Shown here: positions 1-7,207 of the stretch, piece by piece
Layout of the letters: each line of letters begins with the position of its first letter
How positions within the stretch are numbered: position 1 is the first letter of the stretch
Source: DATAVB01 sp040414495
GTDB taxonomy: Bacteria; Actinomycetota; Actinomycetes; Mycobacteriales; QHCD01
DNA: 27,901 bases
Reading direction: 5' to 3'
Assembly: GCA_040414495.1 (NCBI GenBank)
Contig: JBEDUI010000276.1
Span: forward strand, 1 to 27,901
Notes under the pieces: model-generated
Databases searched by the model: none
What the model was told of the DNA's origin: nothing
What the model saw: the letters and a program-made list of their open reading frames with translations, nothing else
Program-made: the position numbers and the translations under genes

Positions 1-235
1 AGTGGGGTGCGTCGCGGGGCGGCGAATTTGCTCTGGTGTCGCGGTCGCTGCAGTGGGGTGCGTCGCGGGGCGGCGAATTTGCTCTGGTGTCACGGTCGCT
101 GCAGTGGGGTGCGTCGCGGGGCGCCGAATTCGCCCTGGTGCCACGATCGCTGCCGTGAGTTGCCTCGCGGGACGGCCGAATCGGCACGGGGGATTGTCAC
201 GGTCGCTGCAGTGAGTTGGCTCGCGGGTGAGCCGC
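1..235. repeat. Tandem 51-bp minisatellite, about four and a half copies
   Basis: Three near-identical 51-bp copies lie at 1-51, 52-102 and 103-153. A diverged 56-bp copy follows (154-209), then a partial fifth copy from 210. Each unit begins with AGTGGGGTGCGTCGCGGGG or a variant and ends with GGTCGCTGC. Copies 1 and 2 differ at one base; divergence rises toward the right. The array probably continues left of the window. Because 51 is a multiple of 3, open frames run through it and give 17-residue repeats, but no ribosome binding site or recognisable protein is seen, so I treat it as non-coding. It sits just downstream of the YdeI-like gene stop; GGCTC/GAGCC at 218-233 could form a weak hairpin. 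Confidence 0.85.
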
Positions 236-249
236 CGTAATGACGCCAG

Positions 250-858
250 CTACGGATGGAGTTTCTCGCCGGCCGCGAGCATGGCCACGAACTTCTCGAT
301 CCGGCGGGCTCGCGTTTCGGGCTTCTTGGCTTGCCCAATCCGATGTAGTACGGAGTACCGGTTGCGGCTGTCCAATGTGGCGAAGAACGCCTTGGCCGCC
401 GGCGACTCGTCCAACGCGGCCGCCAGATCCGGCGGCACGGTCGCGGTACTGGATGGGGCGTAGGCCCGTTCCCACCGACCGTCCTGTTTGGCCCGCTCGA
501 TCTCGGCCAGCCCGGCTGACCGCATCCGGCCAGCCTCGGCCAGTTCGGTCGCCCGCTTGCGATTGACCTGCGACCAGATGCTGCGGGCCCGGCGCGGCGT
601 GAACCGCACCTGCCACGACCGTTCGTCGCGGGAGCGGCGTTGCGCGTCGATCCAGCCGAAGCACAACGCGACGTCCAATGCCTCAGCGTGAGTGAGTGGA
701 ACCGGTCCGTGACCGGTCTTGGCCAAGGTCAGCCAGACGCCGTCGCGGGAGTCCTGGTGTTCCTCGAGCCATCGCTCCCACTGTGCCGCCGATTCGAACT
801 CGGCAAAGGGAATCGACCCGTCTTGGCCATTTGTCACGACCGTCAGCGTACGGTCCAT
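250..858 (-). CDS. YdeI/OmpD-associated family protein
   Basis: A 202-residue cytoplasmic protein of the YdeI/OmpD-associated family (also annotated as bacteriocin-protection protein); the biochemical role is not established. Family hallmarks seen: WLTLAKTG (42-49), the ALCFGWIDAQRR block (64-75), TPRRARSIWSQVN (87-99), and a C-terminal half with the SRNRYSVLHRIGQAKKPETRARRI-type region (from 164) that usually ends these proteins. The start at 858 (ATG) is chosen because it fits the family N-terminus and a GTGGAG lies just upstream; an in-frame ATG at 912 would add 18 residues of no family similarity. It is transcribed divergently from the YfhO-like gene with about 95 bp between them. The stop is followed at once by the 51-bp tandem repeats. 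Confidence 0.88.
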   Translation of the reverse strand: MDRTLTVVTNGQDGSIPFAEFESAAQWERWLEEHQDSRDGVWLTLAKTGHGPVPLTHAEALDVALCFGWIDAQRRSRDERSWQVRFTPRRARSIWSQVNRKRATELAEAGRMRSAGLAEIERAKQDGRWERAYAPSSTATVPPDLAAALDESPAAKAFFATLDSRNRYSVLHRIGQAKKPETRARRIEKFVAMLAAGEKLHP

Positions 859-952
859 AAACTCCACGCAAAGCCTGGAACAAGTGCGGAGGAGGCCACA
901 CCGGGCCAACATCTGCCACGGCCCCTAGCAACGGCCCGTATGGTGACCCCTC

Positions 953-3601
953 GTGGATGGCGCTTCATTGCTCAGCGTGACGACCGAACCCGAGACGTCG
1001 GTTCGGCGTCGGTTGACCCCGGACCGGGTCGCGGTCGCGCTGCTGATCCTCATCCCGCTGATCACCTTTGTCGTGCCGGCCGCGCTCGGCCACCCGATCA
1101 TGCAGCGCGACGACGGCGACCAGAACTATCCACTGCGCGTCCTGGTTGGCCGGCAACTGAGCGCCGGGCACCTACCGCTGCTCAATCCGTACATCTGGAG
1201 CGGCGCGCCACTGCTGGCCGGCTGGAACGCGGGCGCCGCCTATCCATTCACCTGGCTGTTCGCGATATTGCCGGATACGGCGGCCTGGGCCGCGAACGAG
1301 GTCGTCTGTTACGTCACCGCCGGCGTCGGGCTGTACGTATTCCTGCGCCACAAGAACATTCGTCCGCTCGGCGCCTGGCTCGGCGCGGTGACGTTCGCGA
1401 TGAGCGGCTCGTTCGCCATCCAGGTCGAGCATTTCGGTCTGGTCGCCGGGGTCAGTTGGGTGCCGTGGGCGATGCTCGCGCTGTCCAAACTCTCCGGCCC
1501 GCTCAGCCCACGGCGCCGCGTTGTTTGGGCCACGCTGCTGGGCATTTTCGGCGCGATGTGCGTGCTCGCTGGTGAGCCGCGGGCGATCGATGACGCCGCC
1601 GTGGTACTCGGGTTGTACGCGCTGTGGCTACTTGTCCGAAGTGGACAGTTGCGCTGGCATTACCTCGGTTCGGCGGTCGGCGGCCTGCTGTTGGCGATCT
1701 TCCTCAGCGCGGTCCAGTGGCTGCCCGGCTTGCACGCCGTCTCTGGTTCGCAGCGGGCCGAGGCCACGTACGACTTGTTCAGTTCCGGTTCGCTGCACAT
1801 TCCGTGGCTATCTCTGCTGACTGTTCCGGTGCTGCTCGGCGGGTCTGGTTCGTTCCAGCTGCCCGGCTTCTTCTCCGGCTACAACCTGCCCGAAATCGCC
1901 TATTACGTAGGGCTGTTCCCTCTGGTCGGCGCGATCGCGTTGTTGGGCACGCTGCGCCGCGGCAAGGGCACGCCGGAGTTCGTGATTTGGCACATCATCG
2001 CCGGCGTCGGCCTGATTCTGGCGCTGGGCGGGCATACGCCGCTCGGTCCGGTGCTGTACCACCTACCGCTGTTCGGCAGCCAACGCCTGCAAAGCCGCAA
2101 CGTGATGGTCACCGACGTCGCGATCGCGGTGCTGTTCGGCTACTGGGTCGAGCGGTGGCTGGCCAGCCCCAAGAAGGTCACCGCGCTGGGCTTGATTCCG
2201 ATCGGCGTGGCGACGTTCTTCTGCGTCCTGGGCATGGCCGCGCCGGGCGTACTGGCGCCACTTCTGGGCGTGCCGCGCGCCGGGAACCAGGTCGCGCGGA
2301 TGCTGCCGATGTACGGCGCCTATCTCGCCATTGCCGTGCTCACGGCCGCGGTTCTGCTGGTCGGGGTGCGACTACGCGGTCGGCTACGAGCCGGCTTGCT
2401 CACCGGCATACTCGTAGCCGACCTGGGTCTGACCATGTCGACTGTCGTGGTCTACGTCGACACCCGCCCGGCCGGCCCGCACGACGCGATTCTGAGTGCG
2501 GCCGACGGGTCGGCTCATGAAGCGCCGCTTCGTGTCTCGGCGTCCTCGATCGGACGGGATGCGCGGTTCCTGGTCTATGGGCCCAATGGCGTTGCCTCGT
2601 ACGACATGGGCGGTGTTGGCATCACCGATCTGAACATTCTGCGTAATACGTACACGATGCAGGGTTACAGCGCGATCGTGGACGGGCACTACGCCAGCGT
2701 GACCGGAACGCACCTGGACACCGGGCAGGGACACAACACGGTGTCGCTGCAGGCGCTCGGCGATGGCACCTTGGACCAACTGAACGCGCGCTACCTCATG
2801 ACGTTGCCGAGGTATCTGCTGTCGAACTCGGCCACCGAGGAGTCGCATCCGGTGACCCGGGCAGTGGCCGCCGGCGGTTCGACGACCTGGTTCCTCGGAC
2901 AGTCCTTCGACCTGAGCTCGGTCTCGGTGCCAGTTGCGTCAGGCCACGCCCGTATCGGCCTGCTGCTGCCGAACGGCAAAACACAGTGGCTTCCGGCCGG
3001 ACAGAGCACGTTGCGCCATCCGGTCGCCGCGGCCGGACTGGTAGCGCAAGCCACCGGCGGGCCGGCGAAGGTCAGCTCGCCGACCGTGGTCACCACCAAC
3101 GGGCAGCACTTGGTGGCCGATGGTGCGTTGCAGCAGGCACTGTCCACACACGACTGGCAATTCGCCGGAAACCTCGACACATACTCGGTTTTCACGAATC
3201 CGTCGGCCGATCCACTGTTGACAGTGCAGCCGTTGCCGGGCAGATCGCTGGGTTCGGCGTCGGTGCGGCGGCTCACCGGTGATCCATTGTTCCCGACCTC
3301 GGCAAGGGTCTCCAGCGCGAATGGTGCGATGGTGGTGAGGTCGGTCTCGGCAATCCCGGGATGGAGCGCCACGTGGACTCCGAACGGAGGAGGGGATGCG
3401 CAGAAGCTCCCGATAAAGGAGCATGGTCTAGTCCAAGCGGTGGCGGTGCCGGCCGGAAAGGGCGTGTTGAGCTGGCGATATGACCCGCCCGGCTTCCGGG
3501 TCGGTGCGGTGCTCAACCTTGTCGGTTTGGCGGTTCTTGTCGGATCTGCAGCGTACGTCGCGGTCAGTCGTCGTCGGTCGACTACCATCCGTGGCCGATG
3601 A
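953..3601 (+). CDS. YfhO-like multi-pass membrane protein (GT-C type)
   Basis: An 882-residue integral membrane protein of the YfhO family. YfhO of Firmicutes is a GT-C-fold protein implicated in glycosylating cell-surface polymers. Visible here: TM1 at about 27-45, then the family motif GHLPLLNPY (72-80) followed by a WSG/PLLAG segment and AAYPFTWLF, about a dozen hydrophobic segments up to residue about 520, an extracytoplasmic region of roughly 300 residues, and a last TM near the C-terminus (about 850-870) ending in a basic tail. The start is uncertain: GTG at 953 or GTG at 977, neither with a clear ribosome binding site. The sulfoquinovose synthase gene follows 129 bp downstream on the same strand, which suggests, without proving, a role in placing an unusual sugar on a surface glycan. 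Confidence 0.85.
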   Translation: MDGASLLSVTTEPETSVRRRLTPDRVAVALLILIPLITFVVPAALGHPIMQRDDGDQNYPLRVLVGRQLSAGHLPLLNPYIWSGAPLLAGWNAGAAYPFTWLFAILPDTAAWAANEVVCYVTAGVGLYVFLRHKNIRPLGAWLGAVTFAMSGSFAIQVEHFGLVAGVSWVPWAMLALSKLSGPLSPRRRVVWATLLGIFGAMCVLAGEPRAIDDAAVVLGLYALWLLVRSGQLRWHYLGSAVGGLLLAIFLSAVQWLPGLHAVSGSQRAEATYDLFSSGSLHIPWLSLLTVPVLLGGSGSFQLPGFFSGYNLPEIAYYVGLFPLVGAIALLGTLRRGKGTPEFVIWHIIAGVGLILALGGHTPLGPVLYHLPLFGSQRLQSRNVMVTDVAIAVLFGYWVERWLASPKKVTALGLIPIGVATFFCVLGMAAPGVLAPLLGVPRAGNQVARMLPMYGAYLAIAVLTAAVLLVGVRLRGRLRAGLLTGILVADLGLTMSTVVVYVDTRPAGPHDAILSAADGSAHEAPLRVSASSIGRDARFLVYGPNGVASYDMGGVGITDLNILRNTYTMQGYSAIVDGHYASVTGTHLDTGQGHNTVSLQALGDGTLDQLNARYLMTLPRYLLSNSATEESHPVTRAVAAGGSTTWFLGQSFDLSSVSVPVASGHARIGLLLPNGKTQWLPAGQSTLRHPVAAAGLVAQATGGPAKVSSPTVVTTNGQHLVADGALQQALSTHDWQFAGNLDTYSVFTNPSADPLLTVQPLPGRSLGSASVRRLTGDPLFPTSARVSSANGAMVVRSVSAIPGWSATWTPNGGGDAQKLPIKEHGLVQAVAVPAGKGVLSWRYDPPGFRVGAVLNLVGLAVLVGSAAYVAVSRRRSTTIRGR

Positions 3602-3609
3602 CTGAAGGT

Positions 3610-3668
3610 AAAGCCCCTCTCAGAGAGAGTTCAGGATCGTTGGGTAATTTCCTGCGATCGAGGGCTTT
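3610..3668. terminator. Nested inverted repeat between yfhO-like and sqdB-like genes
   Basis: AAAGCCCCTC (3610-3619) pairs with GAGGGCTTT (3660-3668) with one bulged base, and inside it CAGGA (3632-3636) pairs with TCCTG (3650-3654). No T-run follows. It could be a terminator for the upstream gene or an attenuator-like leader of the downstream one. The 129-bp gap holds no other signal I can support. Confidence 0.35.
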
Positions 3669-3730
3669 CTCTTAGGGTGTGGAGAGTTCCGCGGGGGCCC
3701 TGCTTGGGGACGAGAGACGGGAGCAGACAG

Positions 3731-4900
3731 ATGCGGGTGCTTGTTCTGGGCGGTGACGGCTTTTGTGGCTGGCCGACTGCGCTGCACTTGTCCGACGTCG
3801 GCCACGATGTCGCCATCATCGACAATTTGTCGAGGCGATGTATTGATGTCGAGTTGGAAACAAGTTCACTCACTCCGATCGAGACGATGGGAGTGCGGCT
3901 TGCGGCGTGGCATGAGGTATCCGGCCGCAAGATTGACTTCATCAACCTCGACGTGGCGGAAGAATACGACCGCCTTGTCGCCGTATTAGCCGAATATCGC
4001 CCGGAAGCGATCGTGCATTTCGCTGAGCAGCGGGCCGCGCCGTACTCAATGAAATCGGCTAAGCACAAGCGGTATACGGTGAACAATAATATAAATGCCA
4101 CCCACAATTTGCTGGCCGCGGTGGTGGATTTGGGTTTGGACTCCCATGTTGTTCACCTTGGCACGATGGGTGTTTACGGCTACGGCACTGCCGGCGTGAA
4201 AATCCCCGAGGGATACCTGCAGGTCGCCATGCGCGCGGACGACGGCGACATGGTCGAGCAGGAAATCCTCTACCCGGCCAACCCCGGCAGCGTGTACCAC
4301 CTCACAAAAACCCAGGACCAGCTGCTTTTCGCGTTCTACAACAAGAACGACAAGGTCCGCGTCACCGACCTGCACCAGGGCATCGTCTGGGGCACGCAGA
4401 CCGCCCAGACCATCGCCGATCCTCGGTTGGTCAACCGGTTCGATTACGACGGTGACTATGGGACCGTGCTCAACCGGTTCCTCATGCAGGCCGCGATCGG
4501 CTACCCGCTGACCGTGCACGGCACCGGCGGGCAGACCCGCGCGTTCATCCACCTGCAGAACACCGTCCAGTGCATCCAGCTGGCGATCGAGTCGCCGCCC
4601 GAGCGGGGCGAGCGGGTGCGGATTCTCAACCAGATGACCGAAACGCACCGCGTGGTCGATCTGGCCAAGCTCGTCTCGGACATCACCGGCGCGACGATCG
4701 ACTACCTGGACAACCCGCGCAACGAGGCGGCGGAGAACGAACTCTTCGTCGAGAACCAGGGCCTGCTTGACCTGGGCCTCAAGCCGCTGACGCTGGCCCA
4801 CGATCTGCTCACCGAGGTGAGCGAGGTCGCCGAGCGGTTCGCCGGCCGGTGCGACCGGGACAAGATCCCGGCCCGTTCGTTGTGGCGCCGCAAGGACTGA
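3731..4900 (+). CDS. sqdB: UDP-sulfoquinovose synthase homologue (SQD1/SqdB, extended SDR)
   Basis: A 389-residue NAD-dependent enzyme of the atypical extended short-chain dehydrogenase family. It matches SQD1/SqdB, which makes UDP-sulfoquinovose from UDP-glucose and sulfite (EC 3.13.1.1). Seen: the family nucleotide-binding motif GGDGFCGW (7-14), HLGTMGVYGYG (142-152) holding the catalytic Thr/Met region, and the active-site Y189-x3-K193 in VYHLTK. Further blocks are the TDLHQGIVWGTQT block, TRAFIHLQNTVQCI, and a C-terminus ending KIPARSLWRRKD, like the LPRVKWR ending of known SQD1. The ATG at 3731 is chosen because MRVLVLGGDG is the family N-terminus; a weak GGGAG precedes it. No sqdX-type sulfolipid transferase is in the window. 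Family assignment is firm; whether the product goes into a lipid or a surface glycan is open. Confidence 0.92.
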   Translation: MRVLVLGGDGFCGWPTALHLSDVGHDVAIIDNLSRRCIDVELETSSLTPIETMGVRLAAWHEVSGRKIDFINLDVAEEYDRLVAVLAEYRPEAIVHFAEQRAAPYSMKSAKHKRYTVNNNINATHNLLAAVVDLGLDSHVVHLGTMGVYGYGTAGVKIPEGYLQVAMRADDGDMVEQEILYPANPGSVYHLTKTQDQLLFAFYNKNDKVRVTDLHQGIVWGTQTAQTIADPRLVNRFDYDGDYGTVLNRFLMQAAIGYPLTVHGTGGQTRAFIHLQNTVQCIQLAIESPPERGERVRILNQMTETHRVVDLAKLVSDITGATIDYLDNPRNEAAENELFVENQGLLDLGLKPLTLAHDLLTEVSEVAERFAGRCDRDKIPARSLWRRKD

Positions 4901-4943
4901 CCAGATCGGACGCCTCTGACCGGTGACCGCAACCGCGACCGCC

Positions 4944-5009
4944 TTGGTGATCATGCAGAAATGGTCCGCGACACGTCGTGCCGTCGAGCCGACTCTGCAT
5001 GATCACCAA
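4944..5009. repeat. Perfect 16-bp inverted repeat between convergent genes
   Basis: TTGGTGATCATGCAGA (4944-4959) and its exact reverse complement TCTGCATGATCACCAA (4994-5009) flank a 34-base loop. It sits between two convergent genes (stops at 4900 and 5066), where a bidirectional terminator would be expected, but there is no T-run. The core TGATCATG recurs in two further inverted repeats at 6789-6846 and 6940-6994, so it may belong to a family of dispersed palindromic elements. Confidence 0.75.
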
Positions 5010-5065
5010 CGGCCGGGGCGGCGGGTCCGACGCCCCGGAGTCGACGTCGCGGACGGCGCCGCCGG

Positions 5066-6574
5066 TTAGTCGACGTCGACCCAGTCGAGGGTGCGCTGCA
5101 CGGCCTTGTGCCAACCGGCCAGGCCTTTCGTCCGGTCCTCGTCGGACCAGGTCGGCGTCCACCGCCGGTCTTCACGCCAGTTCTCCCGAAGTTCGTCGGT
5201 GTCGCGCCAGAAACCGACCGCCAAACCCGCGGCGTAGGCCGCCCCCAGCGCAGTCGTCTCGGCGACCATCGGGCGGCTCACCGGAACGCCCATGATGTCG
5301 GCCTGTAGCTGCATGCACAGGTTGTTGGCGGTAACCCCACCGTCCACTTTCAACACATCCAGTCGTACGCCGGAATCTTTCTCCATCGCATCGGCGACAT
5401 CCTTGCTCTGATAGCAGATCGCCTCCAGCGCGGCCCGGGCCAGATGCGCGTTGGTGTTGAATCGCGACAGACCGACAATCGCGCCGCGGGCGTCCGATCG
5501 CCAATATGGCGCGAACAAGCCGGAGAATGCCGGTACGAAATAGACGCCGCCGCTGTCCGGTACCTGCGCGGCCAGTGTTTCGCTCTGGGCGGCCCCGCTG
5601 ATGATGCCGAGTTGGTCCCGTAGCCACTGGATGGCCGAGCCGGTGACGGCGATCGAGCCTTCCAGCGCGTACACCGGGGCGTCCGTACCGAATTGATAGC
5701 AGACCGTACTCAGCAGTCCCGAGGTGGAGCGGACGAGTTCGGTGCCGGTGTTCAGCAGCATGAAATTGCCGGTGCCGTAGGTGTTTTTCGCCTCACCGAC
5801 GGCGAAACAGGCCTGCCCGACCGTGGCTGCCTGCTGGTCTCCCAACGCCGCGGCCAACGGAATCTCGCCTTCGAACGGACCGCTCGGCAACGTCGTACCG
5901 TAGAAATTCGGGTCGGAGGACGGGCGGATTTCCGGCAGCATCTGTCGCGGAATGTCGAATATGGACAGTAGCTCGTCGTCCCAGTCCACAGTGGTCAGAT
6001 CCATCAGCATCGTCCGGCTGGCGTTGGTGACGTCCGTGATGTGGGCGGCGCCGCCGGTCAGATGCCACAGCAACCAGGTATCGGTATTTCCGAATATCGC
6101 GTCACCACGTTCGGCGGCCGCGCGGACACCGTCGACATTGTCGAGGATCCAGGCGATCTTGCCGCCGGAGAAATACGTCGCCGGCGGCAGTCCAGCCTTG
6201 CGCCGGATAATCTCGCCTCGTCCGTCGCGATCGAGCGCGGCCGCGATACGGTCGGTGCGGGTGTCCTGCCACACAACGGCGTTGTAGTACGGATGGCCGG
6301 TGTGCCGATCCCAGACGATAGTGGTCTCGCGTTGGTTCGTGATTCCGACCGCGGCCAGGTCGGACGCTTTGAGGCCATGTCTGGTCAGGGCGGTCCGGAT
6401 GACCGAGGTAGTCCGGTCCCAGATCTCGAGCGGATTGTGTTCGACCCATCCGGCGCGCGGCAGGATCTGCTCGTGCTCGAGTTGGTGGCGGCCGACCTCG
6501 CGGCCGTCGTGGTCGAAAATCATGAACCGCGTGCTGGTGGTGCCCTGGTCGACGGCTCCGACAAAATCAGCCAT
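5066..6574 (-). CDS. glpK: Glycerol kinase
   Basis: A 502-residue FGGY-family kinase that phosphorylates glycerol to sn-glycerol 3-phosphate with ATP (EC 2.7.1.30) in the cytoplasm. Seen: the phosphate-binding DQGTTSTR (9-16), GITNQRET (77-84) with the substrate Arg-Glu pair, NTDTWLLWHLTGG, TNASRTML, ALGDQQAA, the TYGTGNFMLLNTG segment, the FGGY signature region, and VDGGVTANNLCMQLQADI followed by ETTALGAAYAAG. Length is normal for the family (about 500). The ATG at 6574 has GGAGGG about ten bases upstream. It stands alone: no glpF or glpD is adjacent. The upstream region 6575-6788 is GC-rich and I could not fix a promoter there. Downstream it converges on the sqdB-like gene across the hairpin at 4944-5009. 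Confidence 0.97.
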   Translation of the reverse strand: MADFVGAVDQGTTSTRFMIFDHDGREVGRHQLEHEQILPRAGWVEHNPLEIWDRTTSVIRTALTRHGLKASDLAAVGITNQRETTIVWDRHTGHPYYNAVVWQDTRTDRIAAALDRDGRGEIIRRKAGLPPATYFSGGKIAWILDNVDGVRAAAERGDAIFGNTDTWLLWHLTGGAAHITDVTNASRTMLMDLTTVDWDDELLSIFDIPRQMLPEIRPSSDPNFYGTTLPSGPFEGEIPLAAALGDQQAATVGQACFAVGEAKNTYGTGNFMLLNTGTELVRSTSGLLSTVCYQFGTDAPVYALEGSIAVTGSAIQWLRDQLGIISGAAQSETLAAQVPDSGGVYFVPAFSGLFAPYWRSDARGAIVGLSRFNTNAHLARAALEAICYQSKDVADAMEKDSGVRLDVLKVDGGVTANNLCMQLQADIMGVPVSRPMVAETTALGAAYAAGLAVGFWRDTDELRENWREDRRWTPTWSDEDRTKGLAGWHKAVQRTLDWVDVD

Positions 6575-6788
6575 GAAGCGCTATCCCTCCGGCAGTCTGA
6601 GATCTGCGGTCGAGCCTGCCATACAGGCGGCTTACGTTGCAGCTCAGCCGGTCGGTGGCCGGCGCGCCGCCGTCGGCGGTCGGCTGCCCGTCTCCGGTCG
6701 GTCGCCGGTGGCGAGCGCTTGGCCGGCCGTACCAAGCCGATTCGCTCGTCAGCCGCTATCGGTGGCGAGGCGTCGACCCGCAGCCAGA

Positions 6789-6846
6789 TCATGATCGTGA
6801 GTGGATTTGGTACCGATATCCGCACCAAATCTACTCACGATCATGA
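6789..6846. repeat. 23-bp inverted repeat, one mismatch, 12-base loop
   Basis: The left arm (6789-6811) begins TCATGATCGTGAGT and the right arm (6824-6846) is its reverse complement with one mismatch. The strong stem lies in the 608-bp gap between glpK (start 6574) and the fuconate dehydratase stop (7183). It shares the ATGATC core and the flanking pattern ATGATC...TGGTCCG with the element at 4944-5009. It could be a mobile palindromic repeat or a terminator of the fuconate operon placed far downstream. Confidence 0.75.
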
Positions 6847-6939
6847 AAATGTGGTCCGGAATCGGCCGCGCGCCGGGCAAGGCGCCGGACGACTGCGTGG
6901 CTGCAATTTCACCTGGCCTGCCATTTCGCTGCGGCCGGA

Positions 6940-6994
6940 CATGATCGTGATGGCTTTCGTCAACAAATCGTTGTCACAAGCCATCGCGATCATG
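6940..6994. repeat. 17-bp inverted repeat, third ATGATC element
   Basis: CATGATCGTGATGGCTT (6940-6956) pairs with AAGCCATCGCGATCATG (6978-6994) with a single mismatch. The loop contains a further CAAC/GTTG pair. Arm sequence starts with the same CATGATCGTGA as the element 150 bp to the left, so the two look like related copies with diverged inner halves. Confidence 0.7.
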
Positions 6995-7036
6995 AAAATC
7001 GGCACGGTGGCAGCGAACAGCGCGCTCCAGGGGCTC

Positions 7037-7207
7037 AGCTCAAGCGAAACCCAGAATTCCAGCTCACGCCGGACCCAGAATGAGCTCACGCGGGAGTCTC
7101 AAGGCCCAGTTCACGCGGGTAGACCCAGAGGCTCACTCAAGCGAGAGACCCAGGATTCATCTCACGCGGGAGAGCCAGGATTTCAGCTCACGCGGGAGAC
7201 CCAGGCC
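7037..7207. repeat. Seven-unit degenerate direct repeat array (22-27 bp units)
   Basis: Seven imperfect copies of a unit close to AGCTCACGCGGGAGACCCAG plus a short AATTC/GATTC tail start at 7037, 7061, 7083, 7108, 7135, 7159 and 7185. Unit lengths vary from 22 to 27 bases, so it is not codon-phased. The last unit (7185-7207) covers the final seven sense codons and most of the stop codon of the fuconate dehydratase on the minus strand, encoding the tail AWVSRVS. The array therefore reaches into the gene end, as if expansion had replaced the original C-terminus. I see no CRISPR pattern: there are no unique spacers of constant length. Confidence 0.8.

Noticed and set aside
2..240. Repeat proteins encoded by the 51-bp tandem repeats (17-residue units).
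   Set aside because: Several frames are open simply because the unit length is a multiple of three; no start signal or protein-like composition favours any of them.
4046..4954. A long minus-strand frame (302 residues) opposite the sulfoquinovose synthase gene.
   Set aside because: It mirrors a clear family member on the plus strand; long antisense frames are common in high-GC coding DNA.
7037..7207. The repeat array as a CRISPR array.
   Set aside because: Units are contiguous, degenerate and of varying length, with no unique spacers and no cas genes in the window.
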